Of a stretch of DNA of 64,000 bases, positions 1-8,285 are shown one piece after another. Source of the DNA: Chryseobacterium senegalense. GTDB lineage: Bacteria > Bacteroidota > Bacteroidia > Flavobacteriales > Weeksellaceae. Where the stretch lies: positions 1,280,589-1,344,588 of the forward strand of contig CYUH01000015.1 of assembly GCA_001403755.1 (NCBI GenBank). The letters run 5' to 3'. A model generated the notes under the pieces. That model was given only the letters and a program-made list of their open reading frames with translations, was not told where the DNA came from and made no database searches. The translations under genes were made by a program, and so were the position numbers. The first letter of the stretch is position 1, and every line of letters starts with the position of its first letter.

Positions 1-1
1 C

Positions 2-400
2 CAAATAAAAGAGCTTCACGGCTATTTTTCGCGCGTTATTTTATACCAACAGCGTATTTTCGCTTATTCGGTAACTTGTCTTATTTTCTTCTTAATTGGC
101 GCGAGTTTAGGATCAATTATCCGAAAAGGAGGTTTGGGACTTCCGGTAGTCATCGCTATCGTGGTTTTCATTATTTTTTATGTTATGAATCTCTCGGTAG
201 AAAACATGGCTTGGTCCGGAAAATTGGATCCTTACGTGGCGGCCTGGCTCCCAAATATGGTACTTTTCCCCTTCGGTGCGTGGCTTACTTACAAAGCACT
301 TACCGATTCTCAAGTATTTGATATTGAGAAATATAAAACTTTATTCAAACCGATTACCGATCGATTTACGAAAAATAAAGAACACGAAAGATATCGATAA
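2..400 (+). CDS. LptF/LptG family LPS-export permease, C-terminal part
   Basis: The reading frame is open from the left edge of the window, so the N-terminus and most of the protein lie outside. The visible 132 residues contain a cytoplasmic or periplasmic stretch, a hydrophobic helix, the family-typical IIRKGGLGLPVV turn and two further membrane helices, ending in a charged tail. In this family, LptF and LptG form the inner-membrane channel of the Lpt complex that extracts lipopolysaccharide and passes it to the periplasmic bridge. Which of the two paralogues this is cannot be decided from the C-terminus. The gene converges on the peroxidase gene with a shared hairpin terminator between them. 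Confidence 0.85.
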   Translation, partial: QIKELHGYFSRVILYQQRIFAYSVTCLIFFLIGASLGSIIRKGGLGLPVVIAIVVFIIFYVMNLSVENMAWSGKLDPYVAAWLPNMVLFPFGAWLTYKALTDSQVFDIEKYKTLFKPITDRFTKNKEHERYR

Positions 401-413
401 TAATGAACAAAAG

Positions 414-448
414 AAAAGCCGCAATTTCCATGAATTGCGGCTTTTTTT
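414..448. terminator. Bidirectional intrinsic terminator between permease and peroxidase genes
   Basis: A perfect 13-bp inverted repeat (arms 414-426 and 433-445) with a 6-nt loop is flanked by A residues on the left and a T run on the right. It can therefore stop transcripts of both converging genes. The right flank includes the stop codon of the peroxidase gene at 447-449. Confidence 0.85.
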
Positions 449-1016
449 ATTTTAAATATTTGGTAATTGCGTCGTCTGTTGGTTTGGTCGTACTTATGAA
501 ACTATCAATTAATTTACCGTTTTCATCGACCAAAAACTTCGTGAAATTCCAAAGAATGTTGGTGTTTTTTACGCCGTTCAATTCTTTTTCCGTGAGATAT
601 TTAAAAATCGGTGCAGTATCATCACCTTTTACCGAAACTTTAGCAGCCATCGGAAAACTTACCCCATAATTTTTTTGGCAAAAAGCACCAATTTCGGCAT
701 TACTTCCCGGTTCTTGGCCTCCGAAATTATTGGCTGGGAAACCAATGACTACCAATCTATCTTTGTAATCCTTGGAAAGCGTTTCTAGATCAGCGTATTG
801 AGGGGTAAAACCACATTCGGAAGCGGTGTTCACAATAAGGATTTTCTTCCCTTTAAAATCGGCAAAATTAATTTCTTTACCGTCCAAACCTTCTACTTTG
901 TAGTCGTAAATGCTTTTGATCATAACATTTTTATCCTGTGAAACTTCCTTTTTCTGTTGGGTACAACTTTGCAAAAAAGCTGCAGCTGATAAAAAAAGAA
1001 TGAATATTTTTTTCAT
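447..1016 (-). CDS. Glutathione peroxidase family lipoprotein
   Basis: A 189-residue peroxidase of the GPx/thioredoxin fold. The peroxidatic Cys68 sits in NTASECGFT, a second Cys113 is where thioredoxin-dependent GPx proteins carry the resolving cysteine, and Trp156 lies in the WNF motif. The usual FPCNQFG box reads FPANNFG, so the catalytic Gln is Asn here. A signal peptide with a lipobox ending at Cys18 (LQSC) predicts a lipid-anchored periplasmic enzyme that reduces hydroperoxides, probably with thioredoxin. The ATG at 1016 was chosen because the signal peptide starts there; an upstream TTG at 1106 would put 30 odd residues before it. Confidence 0.88.
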   Translation of the reverse strand: MKKIFILFLSAAAFLQSCTQQKKEVSQDKNVMIKSIYDYKVEGLDGKEINFADFKGKKILIVNTASECGFTPQYADLETLSKDYKDRLVVIGFPANNFGGQEPGSNAEIGAFCQKNYGVSFPMAAKVSVKGDDTAPIFKYLTEKELNGVKNTNILWNFTKFLVDENGKLIDSFISTTKPTDDAITKYLK

Positions 1017-1062
1017 AATTGTAGGTTTATTACTGTGAAAAATTTCTTGTAAACTAATATTT

Positions 1063-1725
1063 TTAAAACTTAAAAGTATTTGCAGGCAACGCTTTATTGG
1101 TTTCAATAGTGTTGAGAATCATCACATAATCGCTGTCTTTTTTCGGTGAAGAAGATTCAATTCTAAACGGCATTAGCAAACTTCCTACTTTTCTATAATC
1201 GCTGTACGAAAGAGTTTCATCACTTTTCACTTCTTTCAACAACATATAATTTTTGGTATCGAAATAGTAAATGGTTTTGTTGACATTTTTGGTCAATTCT
1301 ACTTTGTGACAATATGTTTCGCCCACTTTTTCTTTTCCAAGATATTTAGCTTCAAAACCTTTGTTTTCCCAATCGATAAAATCAGTATCGAAACTTTCAG
1401 CGTTATAATTCGGATATTCCTGAATTTTGTTGGTTGCGTAATTCATCGCGTAACCTTTTTTCCCGTCGTAACCTTCGATCGCCGTTTCTTTTTTATTAAT
1501 GGTGATAACGGTTTTGGTCAAATTTGGTCTTTGTTGGAAAATTTTTATCGGATAAGAATCATTGATTCCGAGCGTGAGTTTACCATGTAAAATAATGGAA
1601 TTCAAAAGTTTCCAATTAGTTAAACCACCCGATTTTTCTATATTTTGGTCGATAATTTCTTTGGCGGTTTGTGCAGAAATAATTCCACTCACCAATATCA
1701 TCAACACCAATACGATCTTTTTCAT
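1063..1725 (-). CDS. Secreted protein, outer-membrane lipoprotein-sorting-like
   Basis: A 220-residue protein with a cleavable signal peptide (MKKIVLVLMILVSGIISAQ) and no further membrane helix, so it is probably periplasmic. The body is rich in beta-strand patterns, with a TIYYFDTKNYMLLKE segment followed by YSDYRKVGSLLMPFRIE, as in Bacteroidetes proteins annotated as outer-membrane lipoprotein-sorting (LolA-like) proteins. The function is unknown and the LolA relation is an inference from this pattern. It is transcribed in the same direction as the peroxidase gene downstream, 46 nt away. Confidence 0.65.
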   Translation of the reverse strand: MKKIVLVLMILVSGIISAQTAKEIIDQNIEKSGGLTNWKLLNSIILHGKLTLGINDSYPIKIFQQRPNLTKTVITINKKETAIEGYDGKKGYAMNYATNKIQEYPNYNAESFDTDFIDWENKGFEAKYLGKEKVGETYCHKVELTKNVNKTIYYFDTKNYMLLKEVKSDETLSYSDYRKVGSLLMPFRIESSSPKKDSDYVMILNTIETNKALPANTFKF

Positions 1726-1746
1726 TCAATCAATCAATTTATTTTT

Positions 1747-1754
1747 CAAATATA
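1747..1754 (-). promoter_or_regulatory. Putative -7 box for the secreted protein gene
   Basis: Reads TATATTTG on the minus strand, 21 nt before the ATG at 1725. No TTTG at the usual -33 distance is present. Confidence 0.4.
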
Positions 1755-1781
1755 TACTTTTTGAATTTAAGTAAGCCAAAA

Positions 1782-2516
1782 TTAAATTCCTGTGTTCAAA
1801 ATTGCTCGGGCTTTTTCCAAATCTTCAGGAACATCAATGCCAACTCCCACAAAATCGGTTTCGATCATTTTAATTTTCATGCCATATTCCAAATACCGGA
1901 TGCATTCGATTTTTTCTGATATTTCCAAAGGTTTCATCGGCAACTGCGCAAAATTCAGCAAAGCATTTTTTCTGAAAGCATACACACCAATATGTTTAAA
2001 ATAAGCAACATCCGGATGAATTTCTCTCGGAAAAGGAATTACGGAACGGCTGAAATACAGAGCAAAACCGTCATTATCGGTAATTACTTTCACATTGTTT
2101 GGATTCTCGATTTCCTCCTTATTTTTTAATTGAATTTTCAACGAAGCTAAAGAAATTTTTTCCTCTAAATCGTCATTAAAAGCCGAAATTAACTGTTTCA
2201 GTGGTTCAGTTTTCAGGAAAGGTTCGTCCCCCTGAACATTGACTACGATATCGCATTCGATGTCTCGAACAGCTTCTGCAATTCGATCGCTTCCCGTTTC
2301 ATGCTCTCCGGTCATCACAGCATTTCCTCCGATTTTATTGATTTCTTCAAAAATAATCTCAGAATCTGTAGCGACAAAAACTTCATCGAACAAACCGGTT
2401 TCGACCACGTTTTGATATGTCGTTGCAATGACGGTTTTTTCGCCCAAAATTTGCATTAGCTTTCCCGGAAACCGGCTGGCTTGGTATCGCGCAGGAATTA
2501 CAGCTATAATTTTCAT
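1782..2516 (-). CDS. kdsB: 3-deoxy-manno-octulosonate cytidylyltransferase
   Basis: A 244-residue CMP-KDO synthetase. The N-terminal nucleotide-binding signature [15 protein letters not shown], the acidic VATD segment and the NVQGDEPFL motif are characteristic. The enzyme activates KDO with CTP for transfer to lipid A in LPS core synthesis. The ATG at 2516 is preferred; a TTG codon one triplet upstream adds one residue. The start lies 3 nt after the stop of the aminotransferase gene, so the two are co-transcribed. Confidence 0.95.
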   Translation of the reverse strand: MKIIAVIPARYQASRFPGKLMQILGEKTVIATTYQNVVETGLFDEVFVATDSEIIFEEINKIGGNAVMTGEHETGSDRIAEAVRDIECDIVVNVQGDEPFLKTEPLKQLISAFNDDLEEKISLASLKIQLKNKEEIENPNNVKVITDNDGFALYFSRSVIPFPREIHPDVAYFKHIGVYAFRKNALLNFAQLPMKPLEISEKIECIRYLEYGMKIKMIETDFVGVGIDVPEDLEKARAILNTGI

Positions 2517-2519
2517 CAA

Positions 2520-3773
2520 TTAGCTTAGTTTTGAAAGTGCGTTTTCTAATCTTGGTAACATTTTTTCAATTTCGTTTAAAGACAAACCGCCTGCAGAAGC
2601 CCTGAACCAAGGCATATCCCGGGAATTGCCAAAAGCCGAAAACGGAACCAGCGCAACACCGGCTTCATTAATCAGATAAAAAACAAGATCCGAAGAATCC
2701 ACGATTGATGAACCATCTGGTTTGGTTTTTCCAAGATAATTGAGTTCGATGGTTAGATACAAAGCTCCCATCGGTTGAATACTTTCTACAGCAAGTCCTC
2801 GGGATTTCATATCCTGAATTCCCTGATGAAGAACGGATAAACTTTCTGAAATTTTTGCTTTAAAATCGCCTACAAAAATATCTACGTTTTCCTTTTCATT
2901 TAAAAATGTGGCAACCGCCTCTTGCTCTGGCTTCGGTGCCCATGCTCCAACGTGGGTGAGCAAAGCTTTCATTTTATCTATAATTGCTGCAGGACCAAAA
3001 CTCCAACCAACGCGAACACCTGTCGCAGCGAAACATTTTGAAGTTCCGTCGATGAAAATTGTATATTCTTTAAGCTCAGGAAACAAAGAAACCGGATTGA
3101 AATGCTCCTGCCCGAAAGTTAGCATTGCATAAATTTGATCATACATCAAATAAAGCGGTTTCTCATTTTGGCCACGTTTTTTGTTTTCCTCCAAAACCAA
3201 TTTACAAATCTCAGTAAGTTGATCTTTGGTAAACATCGTCCCAGTGGGATTTAGTGGGGAACAAAGCGCCAATAAAACCGCGCCTTCCAAATGAGGTTTT
3301 AAATCGTCTGCAGTTGGCAGAAAATTATTGGATTGCGACGTTTCTACTTCAATTTTTTCGGCGTTGGTTAAATAGGCATAATGGTTATTGTTCCAAGACG
3401 GAATCGGATAAACCACCTTATCTCCATCATCAACAATAGTTTTAAATGTCGCATAGATCAATGGTCTAGAACCACCTGCCACTAAAATTTCTTCAGGGGA
3501 ATAATCGAGCTTCCAACGATTCTTTAAGTCTTTGGAAACTGATTTTCTTAAAGATAAAAGTCCGTTTGCTGGCGGATAATTTGTTAAATTATTTTGATAC
3601 GCTTTCTGAATTTCTTCTTTCAGTTGTGCCGGAATTGGATAGATATTGGAATCTAAATCTCCAATGGTAAGGTTCGCGATTTCCGCACCTTGAGCTTTTA
3701 ATTCGTTGACTTGATTTCCGATTTTAATGATTTCTGAACCTATGAGGTTTTCTGCGAGTTTGGATACTTTCAC
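2520..3773 (-). CDS. Class I/II pyridoxal-phosphate aminotransferase
   Basis: A 417-residue fold-type I aminotransferase. The SPLNPTG motif, the YDQIY segment and the PLP-lysine motif DGTSKCFAATGVRVGW are clear, as is the C-terminal Arg in WFRASAGG. The substrate cannot be read from the sequence; the pattern is close to aspartate/prephenate-type enzymes. The start is GTG at 3773: a stop codon lies four codons upstream in frame and no ATG intervenes, and the protein then begins MKVSKLAENLIGSEI, as expected for the family. It overlaps nothing and runs straight into kdsB. Confidence 0.9.
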   Translation of the reverse strand: MKVSKLAENLIGSEIIKIGNQVNELKAQGAEIANLTIGDLDSNIYPIPAQLKEEIQKAYQNNLTNYPPANGLLSLRKSVSKDLKNRWKLDYSPEEILVAGGSRPLIYATFKTIVDDGDKVVYPIPSWNNNHYAYLTNAEKIEVETSQSNNFLPTADDLKPHLEGAVLLALCSPLNPTGTMFTKDQLTEICKLVLEENKKRGQNEKPLYLMYDQIYAMLTFGQEHFNPVSLFPELKEYTIFIDGTSKCFAATGVRVGWSFGPAAIIDKMKALLTHVGAWAPKPEQEAVATFLNEKENVDIFVGDFKAKISESLSVLHQGIQDMKSRGLAVESIQPMGALYLTIELNYLGKTKPDGSSIVDSSDLVFYLINEAGVALVPFSAFGNSRDMPWFRASAGGLSLNEIEKMLPRLENALSKLS

Positions 3774-3795
3774 GTGGCCTATTTATTATGTTATT

Positions 3796-3827
3796 AAAAA
3801 AGCGGCAATTAGAGTAGTTACCGCTTT
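3796..3827 (-). terminator. Intrinsic terminator after phosphosugar mutase
   Basis: Minus-strand hairpin with AAAGCGG (3827-3821) pairing CCGCTTT (3805-3799), extended inward with one mismatch and followed by a T run on the minus strand. Confidence 0.7.
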
Positions 3828-3856
3828 CTTGGTATTAATTGAAATTTGACTTGAAA

Positions 3857-5575
3857 TTACAAGTTTAAATCTGCTTTTACTTGATTTATTTTTTGATCTA
3901 AAAGCACTAATTTTTCCTTGAATTCCTGTTCAGAAGCGATAACATCTTTCACTGAAACGTAAAACTTAATTTTCGGTTCCGTTCCTGAAGGACGAACGCA
4001 AACTTTGGTTCCATCTTCAGTATAATAGATCAATACGTTGGATTTTGGAATGCCGTCCATAACGGATTTTTCGTTGCTTAAAAGATTTAATGAAGTTTGT
4101 TCCTGGTAATCTCGTACTTCAACAATTTTAGAATTTGCGATTTCTTTCGGTGGATTTTCGCGGAAATCGGCCATCATTTGTTTAATTTCATCTGCTCCGG
4201 ATCGTCCCTTTCTTACAACATTGATGAGTCCTTCATGATACATGCCGATCTCTTTGTAAATTTCGATCATGTACTGATACATGGTTTTGCCATTAGCTTT
4301 GCACCAAGCTGCGATTTCGCAAGCCAGTAAAATAGAGCCACAAGAATCTTTGTCTCGAACGAAATCTCCGGTCATAAACCCGAAACTTTCTTCACCGCCG
4401 CAAACAAATTTTTCTTGACCTTCAAAATCGCGGATCATTTTTCCGATCCACTTAAATCCAGTTAACCCAATTTTGCAATCAACTCCGAATTTTTTAGCAA
4501 TATCAATGAACACATCGGAAGTCACAATTGTAGAACCGATAAATTCTTTTCCGGTAATCTTTCCAGCTTTTTTCCATTGCTCCAAGATATAATATGTAAG
4601 AATCATATTGCATTGATTTCCATTTAGAAGTTTTATTTCTCCATCTAAATTTCTCACCGCAATTCCCAAACGATCACCGTCCGGATCTGTTCCTATCACG
4701 ATATCTCCGTTGGTAATTCTTGCCAAGTCGATCGCCATTTCCAATGCTGCAGGTTCTTCCGGATTCGGGGAAACTACCGTTGGGAAATTTCCACTTGGAA
4801 TCATCTGCTCTTTTACCAAATCAATCTTCTGGAATCCTGCTTTGCGCAAAGCTTTGGGAATGGTGGTGTACGTAGTTCCGTGAATGGAAGTAAATACGGT
4901 ATTGAGATTATCGTATCCTTTTTTATCCTTTTGATAGAGGGAATTTTCAATACATGCATCGATATAGACGTCATCTTGCTCCTCTCCGATCCATTCGATT
5001 AATTCATCGTTACCGCTGAATTTGATTTCTTCGAATTTCACTGCATAAACTTCTTTAATAATCGCATCGTCGTTAGGAGGAACAATTTGTGCTCCGTCGT
5101 TCCAATATACCTTATAACCATTATATTCAGGCGGATTGTGAGAAGCTGTCAGAACAATTCCAGCATTACATTTCTTGTCTCGAACGGTAAAAGAAAGTTC
5201 GGGAGTTGGTCGGTGTTCTTTAAATAATAAAACCTTGATTCCGTTTGCTGTAAGCACATCTGCGCACATTTTGCCAAATTCTTTGGAATTATTTCGAACG
5301 TCATATGCGATTGCGACTTTTATTTTTTCGCCAGGAAACTGCGAATGAAGATAATTTGCCAAGCCTTGGGTAGCTTGTCCCAATGTATATTTATTAAGAC
5401 GATTGGTTCCAACTCCCATTACGCCGCGCATTCCGCCGGTTCCGAACTCCAATTCTCGGTAAAAAGAATCTTCGAGTTCTTCAGAATTGGTATCAATCCA
5501 ATTTTGGATGGTATTTTTGGTTTCTTCGTCGAAAATATCTGTGAGCCAGAGTTTTGCTTTTTCTAAAGTTGTCAT
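3857..5575 (-). CDS. Phospho-sugar mutase (phosphoglucomutase/phosphomannomutase family)
   Basis: A 572-residue alpha-D-phosphohexomutase. All four signature elements are present in order: the phosphoserine loop TASHNPPEYNG near residue 145, the metal-binding DPDGDR, the sugar-binding GGEESFGFMTGD, and the phosphate-binding RPSGTEPKIKFYV near the C-terminus. It interconverts hexose 1- and 6-phosphates through a bisphosphate intermediate, supplying precursors for glycan and LPS synthesis. The length matches the longer PGM2-like branch of the family. It has its own promoter-like box and a terminator, so it is probably monocistronic. Confidence 0.93.
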   Translation of the reverse strand: MTTLEKAKLWLTDIFDEETKNTIQNWIDTNSEELEDSFYRELEFGTGGMRGVMGVGTNRLNKYTLGQATQGLANYLHSQFPGEKIKVAIAYDVRNNSKEFGKMCADVLTANGIKVLLFKEHRPTPELSFTVRDKKCNAGIVLTASHNPPEYNGYKVYWNDGAQIVPPNDDAIIKEVYAVKFEEIKFSGNDELIEWIGEEQDDVYIDACIENSLYQKDKKGYDNLNTVFTSIHGTTYTTIPKALRKAGFQKIDLVKEQMIPSGNFPTVVSPNPEEPAALEMAIDLARITNGDIVIGTDPDGDRLGIAVRNLDGEIKLLNGNQCNMILTYYILEQWKKAGKITGKEFIGSTIVTSDVFIDIAKKFGVDCKIGLTGFKWIGKMIRDFEGQEKFVCGGEESFGFMTGDFVRDKDSCGSILLACEIAAWCKANGKTMYQYMIEIYKEIGMYHEGLINVVRKGRSGADEIKQMMADFRENPPKEIANSKIVEVRDYQEQTSLNLLSNEKSVMDGIPKSNVLIYYTEDGTKVCVRPSGTEPKIKFYVSVKDVIASEQEFKEKLVLLDQKINQVKADLNL

Positions 5576-5626
5576 ATTTTTTTAGTTAGAAGATGGAAAT
5601 TTGAAAATCAAAGTTTTTAAACTTCA

Positions 5627-5634
5627 CAAATTTA
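5627..5634 (-). promoter_or_regulatory. Putative -7 box for the phosphosugar mutase gene
   Basis: TAAATTTG on the minus strand, 51 nt before the ATG at 5575. Confidence 0.4.
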
Positions 5635-5764
5635 TTTCCATTTGTTAAACATTTATTTTAATTTTTTAAAAGATTTAGGAAAGGGTAAATAATTCAAAGA
5701 ATTTGAAATTCAATATAACATCCAATTTTAATTGTTTTTTTTCCTTTATTCCAAAAGGTCGCAG

Positions 5765-6466
5765 TTATTTCAATTCTTTATTATTCACATTCGCTGTTTT
5801 CTCGATCTTGAAAGCTCGGATTGGATCGTTGTAATACACAAATTTTGCGGTATTTTTGATATCTCCTTTTAATGAATCTTTCACATTTACTTCGACATAA
5901 TTTCCGTTTTTGGAATCGATATTCAAGTTATCAATAAACCAATAAGGAGCGATCAAACTTGCTGTATCAGCGATCTTGATCACTGCATCTTTTGTTTTTC
6001 CTAAAAAATTAGCGCGGCTCTTGTCCGTCATTTCCACTTCTGCTCTTCGAGAATTTACCGACCCAATAAATTTAGCATTATTTTTTAAATTTAATTTAAA
6101 ATTATCGGTTTTTATTTCGCTAGAAATATTGATTTCGACGGAATCGGAAATGGCAACTTTCTCTAAATTATTTTTTGAATAGATGGTAATATTATAAAAG
6201 TCAACAGATTGCGTTTCTATTTTTTCTTCGATATTCAAAGTTTTATCTTTCACATCCATTTTTAAGTTTCCAATCAAATTCGGATAGGTTTCCACATTGA
6301 CAAAATTTTTATCGGAGTGAATGTAAAACAAACGAAATTTTCCTTTTGCATTAAGATTTACAAATTCTGCCACCACAAAATCTTTGCTTTCGATATTTCC
6401 TTTTGGCGAGATTTTTCCACAAGAAATCACGGAAAATATCAACACGAAAAAAAGCAGATTTTTCAT
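5765..6466 (-). CDS. Head-GIN domain lipoprotein (DUF2807 family)
   Basis: A 233-residue protein with a lipoprotein signal (VISCGK, lipidated Cys16) and a body made of short repeating beta-strand units (IDSKNGNYVEVNV, VEMTDKSRANFLG) typical of the head-GIN beta-helix. Such proteins are anchored in the periplasm or outer membrane of Bacteroidetes; their biochemical role is not established. It follows the glycosyltransferase gene by 38 nt on the same strand and may be in its operon. Confidence 0.8.
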   Translation of the reverse strand: MKNLLFFVLIFSVISCGKISPKGNIESKDFVVAEFVNLNAKGKFRLFYIHSDKNFVNVETYPNLIGNLKMDVKDKTLNIEEKIETQSVDFYNITIYSKNNLEKVAISDSVEINISSEIKTDNFKLNLKNNAKFIGSVNSRRAEVEMTDKSRANFLGKTKDAVIKIADTASLIAPYWFIDNLNIDSKNGNYVEVNVKDSLKGDIKNTAKFVYYNDPIRAFKIEKTANVNNKELK

Positions 6467-6504
6467 TAGTTTTTTATTAATTTTCTAATTTATTTTAAGA
6501 AAGT

Positions 6505-7455
6505 CTAAATCACCTCTTCGATATTATAATTTTTGTGTTCACGGTTTGATCTGATAATCATTTCACCCAAAAATCCTGCGATAAAAAGCAAAGTTCCCAT
6601 CAACATCATCGTTAAAGCAATGAAAAACCAAGCATTATTGGTCAAAAGGTGTCCATAAATTCCTCTCGAAACATCGATTAATTTTGAAATTCCCAACCAA
6701 AGTGCGGATAGAAATCCGATGATAAACATTAAAGTTCCTACGGCGCCAAAAAAATGCATCGGTCTTCCTCCAAAACGACTTACAAACCAGAGCGTTACTA
6801 AATCTAAAAATCCACGAATGAATCGTTCAGTTCCAAATTTTGATGTACCATAAGGTCTAGCCTGATGTCTGACTTCTTTTTCGGTAATTCTCCGGAAACC
6901 CGCATTGGCAGCCAAAACCGGAATATACCGGTGCATATCTCCATAAACGTCGATGGATTTTACAACTTGCTTTTTATAAGCTTTCAAACCACAGTTAAAA
7001 TCATGAAGTTCAACTCCCGAAACCTTTCTCGCTGCTGCATTAAAAAGTTTTGAAGGAATATTTTTGGTCATCACATTATCGAAGCGCTTTTTCTTCCAGC
7101 CGGAAACAATGTCGTAATTTTCGTTTTTTACCATCTCGTACAATTCCGGAATTTCTTCAGGAAAATCCTGTAAATCAGCATCCATGGTAATCACTACATC
7201 GCCGTTTGCTCTTGCAAAAGCTGCGTGAAGCGCCTGAGATTTCCCGTAATTTCTAGAAAATTTGATCCCATGAATCTGCGGATTCTGCACCTTCAAATTT
7301 TCGATAATACTCCATGAAAGATCGGTACTTCCGTCGTCTACAAACCAAATTTCGTAGGACAAATTATTGGTTTCGCAAACCAAATCAATTCTTGAAAATA
7401 ATTCTTCAAGAGATTCTTCTTCATTAAGAAGTGGTATGATGATGGATAAAATCAT
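6505..7455 (-). CDS. Family 2 glycosyltransferase, polyprenyl-phosphate type
   Basis: A 316-residue enzyme with an N-terminal GT-A domain: IIPLLNEEESL, the VDDGSTD motif, FSRNYGKSQAL and the DADLQDFPEEIP metal-binding segment, as in DPM1/GtrB/ArnC-like transferases. Two membrane helices follow (about residues 232-258 and 275-300). These enzymes move a sugar from a nucleotide donor to undecaprenyl phosphate on the cytoplasmic face of the inner membrane. The sugar is unknown. The DUF4199 gene lies 71 nt upstream on the same strand, and the two are commonly neighbours in this group. Confidence 0.9.
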   Translation of the reverse strand: MILSIIIPLLNEEESLEELFSRIDLVCETNNLSYEIWFVDDGSTDLSWSIIENLKVQNPQIHGIKFSRNYGKSQALHAAFARANGDVVITMDADLQDFPEEIPELYEMVKNENYDIVSGWKKKRFDNVMTKNIPSKLFNAAARKVSGVELHDFNCGLKAYKKQVVKSIDVYGDMHRYIPVLAANAGFRRITEKEVRHQARPYGTSKFGTERFIRGFLDLVTLWFVSRFGGRPMHFFGAVGTLMFIIGFLSALWLGISKLIDVSRGIYGHLLTNNAWFFIALTMMLMGTLLFIAGFLGEMIIRSNREHKNYNIEEVI

Positions 7456-7526
7456 TGAATTTTTATATTTTCACTGTTCGGTTGAACAATATAAAGTTTT
7501 AATTAAAATTTTTTGTGATGAAATCC

Positions 7527-8105
7527 TTACTCCTGAATTCGGCTTCGGAAAAAACTTCCGAAAAACACGGATAAAATTACATAAAAAACCATCACTGCCC
7601 CGAAATAATAGGTAAACTGGCGAAAGGAAAACATGTCTTTGTCCTTAATCATTTCCGGAGAAAAACTCTGAAGTCTGGCTTGGTAATTTTTCTCAAGCTC
7701 TTTTCTCTCAGCTTCTTCTTTAAGACCAATCTTCGCCTTTTCATACTCGTTGTTGAGTTCCGTTTTCTGTCTTTCGATGTATTGAAAATTAAGTAAATCT
7801 TTTGCATCTCGATCTGCAAAATTCAGAAAAGTGAAAATAGTGAGCATAGAAAGGAATCCTCCAATGAACATGGGTTTGAAAGCGCTTCCAAAAACTGCCC
7901 GAAATCCCATTGGAAACCCTAACTTTTTTGCAGAAGTTACGGAATAATACGCTCCGACAACATACACCACAGGAAGCAAAAATGCATTGATCAGCATTGA
8001 ATTGTTGAAATAATCAACATTCATCCCAAAAAAATACATTCCAAAAAAGAAGCACATTGTCGCTATAAACAACATAAAACCAACTGCATAAACGTTTTTT
8101 ACCAT
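7527..8105 (-). CDS. DUF4199 membrane protein
   Basis: A 192-residue integral membrane protein with four hydrophobic helices. Two are near the N-terminus (YAVGFMLFIATMCFFFGMYF and the following one), one is central and one C-terminal. A charged cytoplasmic or periplasmic coiled stretch (about residues 110-150) lies before the last helix. This arrangement fits DUF4199, a family of unknown function in Bacteroidetes. It sits upstream of the polyprenyl-phosphate glycosyltransferase, which hints at a role in envelope glycan transfer, but that is only context. Confidence 0.8.
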   Translation of the reverse strand: MVKNVYAVGFMLFIATMCFFFGMYFFGMNVDYFNNSMLINAFLLPVVYVVGAYYSVTSAKKLGFPMGFRAVFGSAFKPMFIGGFLSMLTIFTFLNFADRDAKDLLNFQYIERQKTELNNEYEKAKIGLKEEAERKELEKNYQARLQSFSPEMIKDKDMFSFRQFTYYFGAVMVFYVILSVFFGSFFRSRIQE

Positions 8106-8145
8106 ATCCGAGAATTATAATTTTTAATTTTTTTTAAATTAGATT

Positions 8146-8175
8146 TTTGATTTTTGAATTAAACCCTTATCTTTG
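8146..8175 (+). promoter_or_regulatory. Promoter of the SRP RNA gene
   Basis: TTTG (8146-8149), an 18-nt spacer and TATCTTTG (8168-8175) match the flavobacterial consensus TTTG-N18/19-TAnnTTTG. The predicted start falls about 5 nt downstream, exactly at the first paired base of the RNA. Confidence 0.8.
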
Positions 8176-8179
8176 CAAC

Positions 8180-8272
8180 GGCAAGTCCTAAACAACCAGC
8201 TCCTGTGAATCCTCCAGGGTGGGAACGCAGCAAAGGTAAACGGTTGTAGCGGTGTGATTTAGGTAGCTTGCC
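8180..8272 (+). ncRNA. ffs: Bacterial small signal recognition particle RNA (4.5S type)
   Basis: A 93-nt RNA whose ends pair (GGCAAG at 8180-8185 with CTTGCC at 8267-8272), with further pairing of TCCTAAA and TTTAGG inward. The apical part CCTCCAGGGTGGGAACGC followed by AGCAAAGGTAAACGG is the conserved domain IV hairpin with the GGAA tetraloop and the asymmetric internal loop that bind Ffh. It guides co-translational membrane targeting. A T-rich stretch (8274-8279) follows the closing stem and could act as terminator. The gene converges on the HNH-like gene, only 13 nt away. Confidence 0.88.
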
Positions 8273-8285
8273 ATTTTTTGTTTCT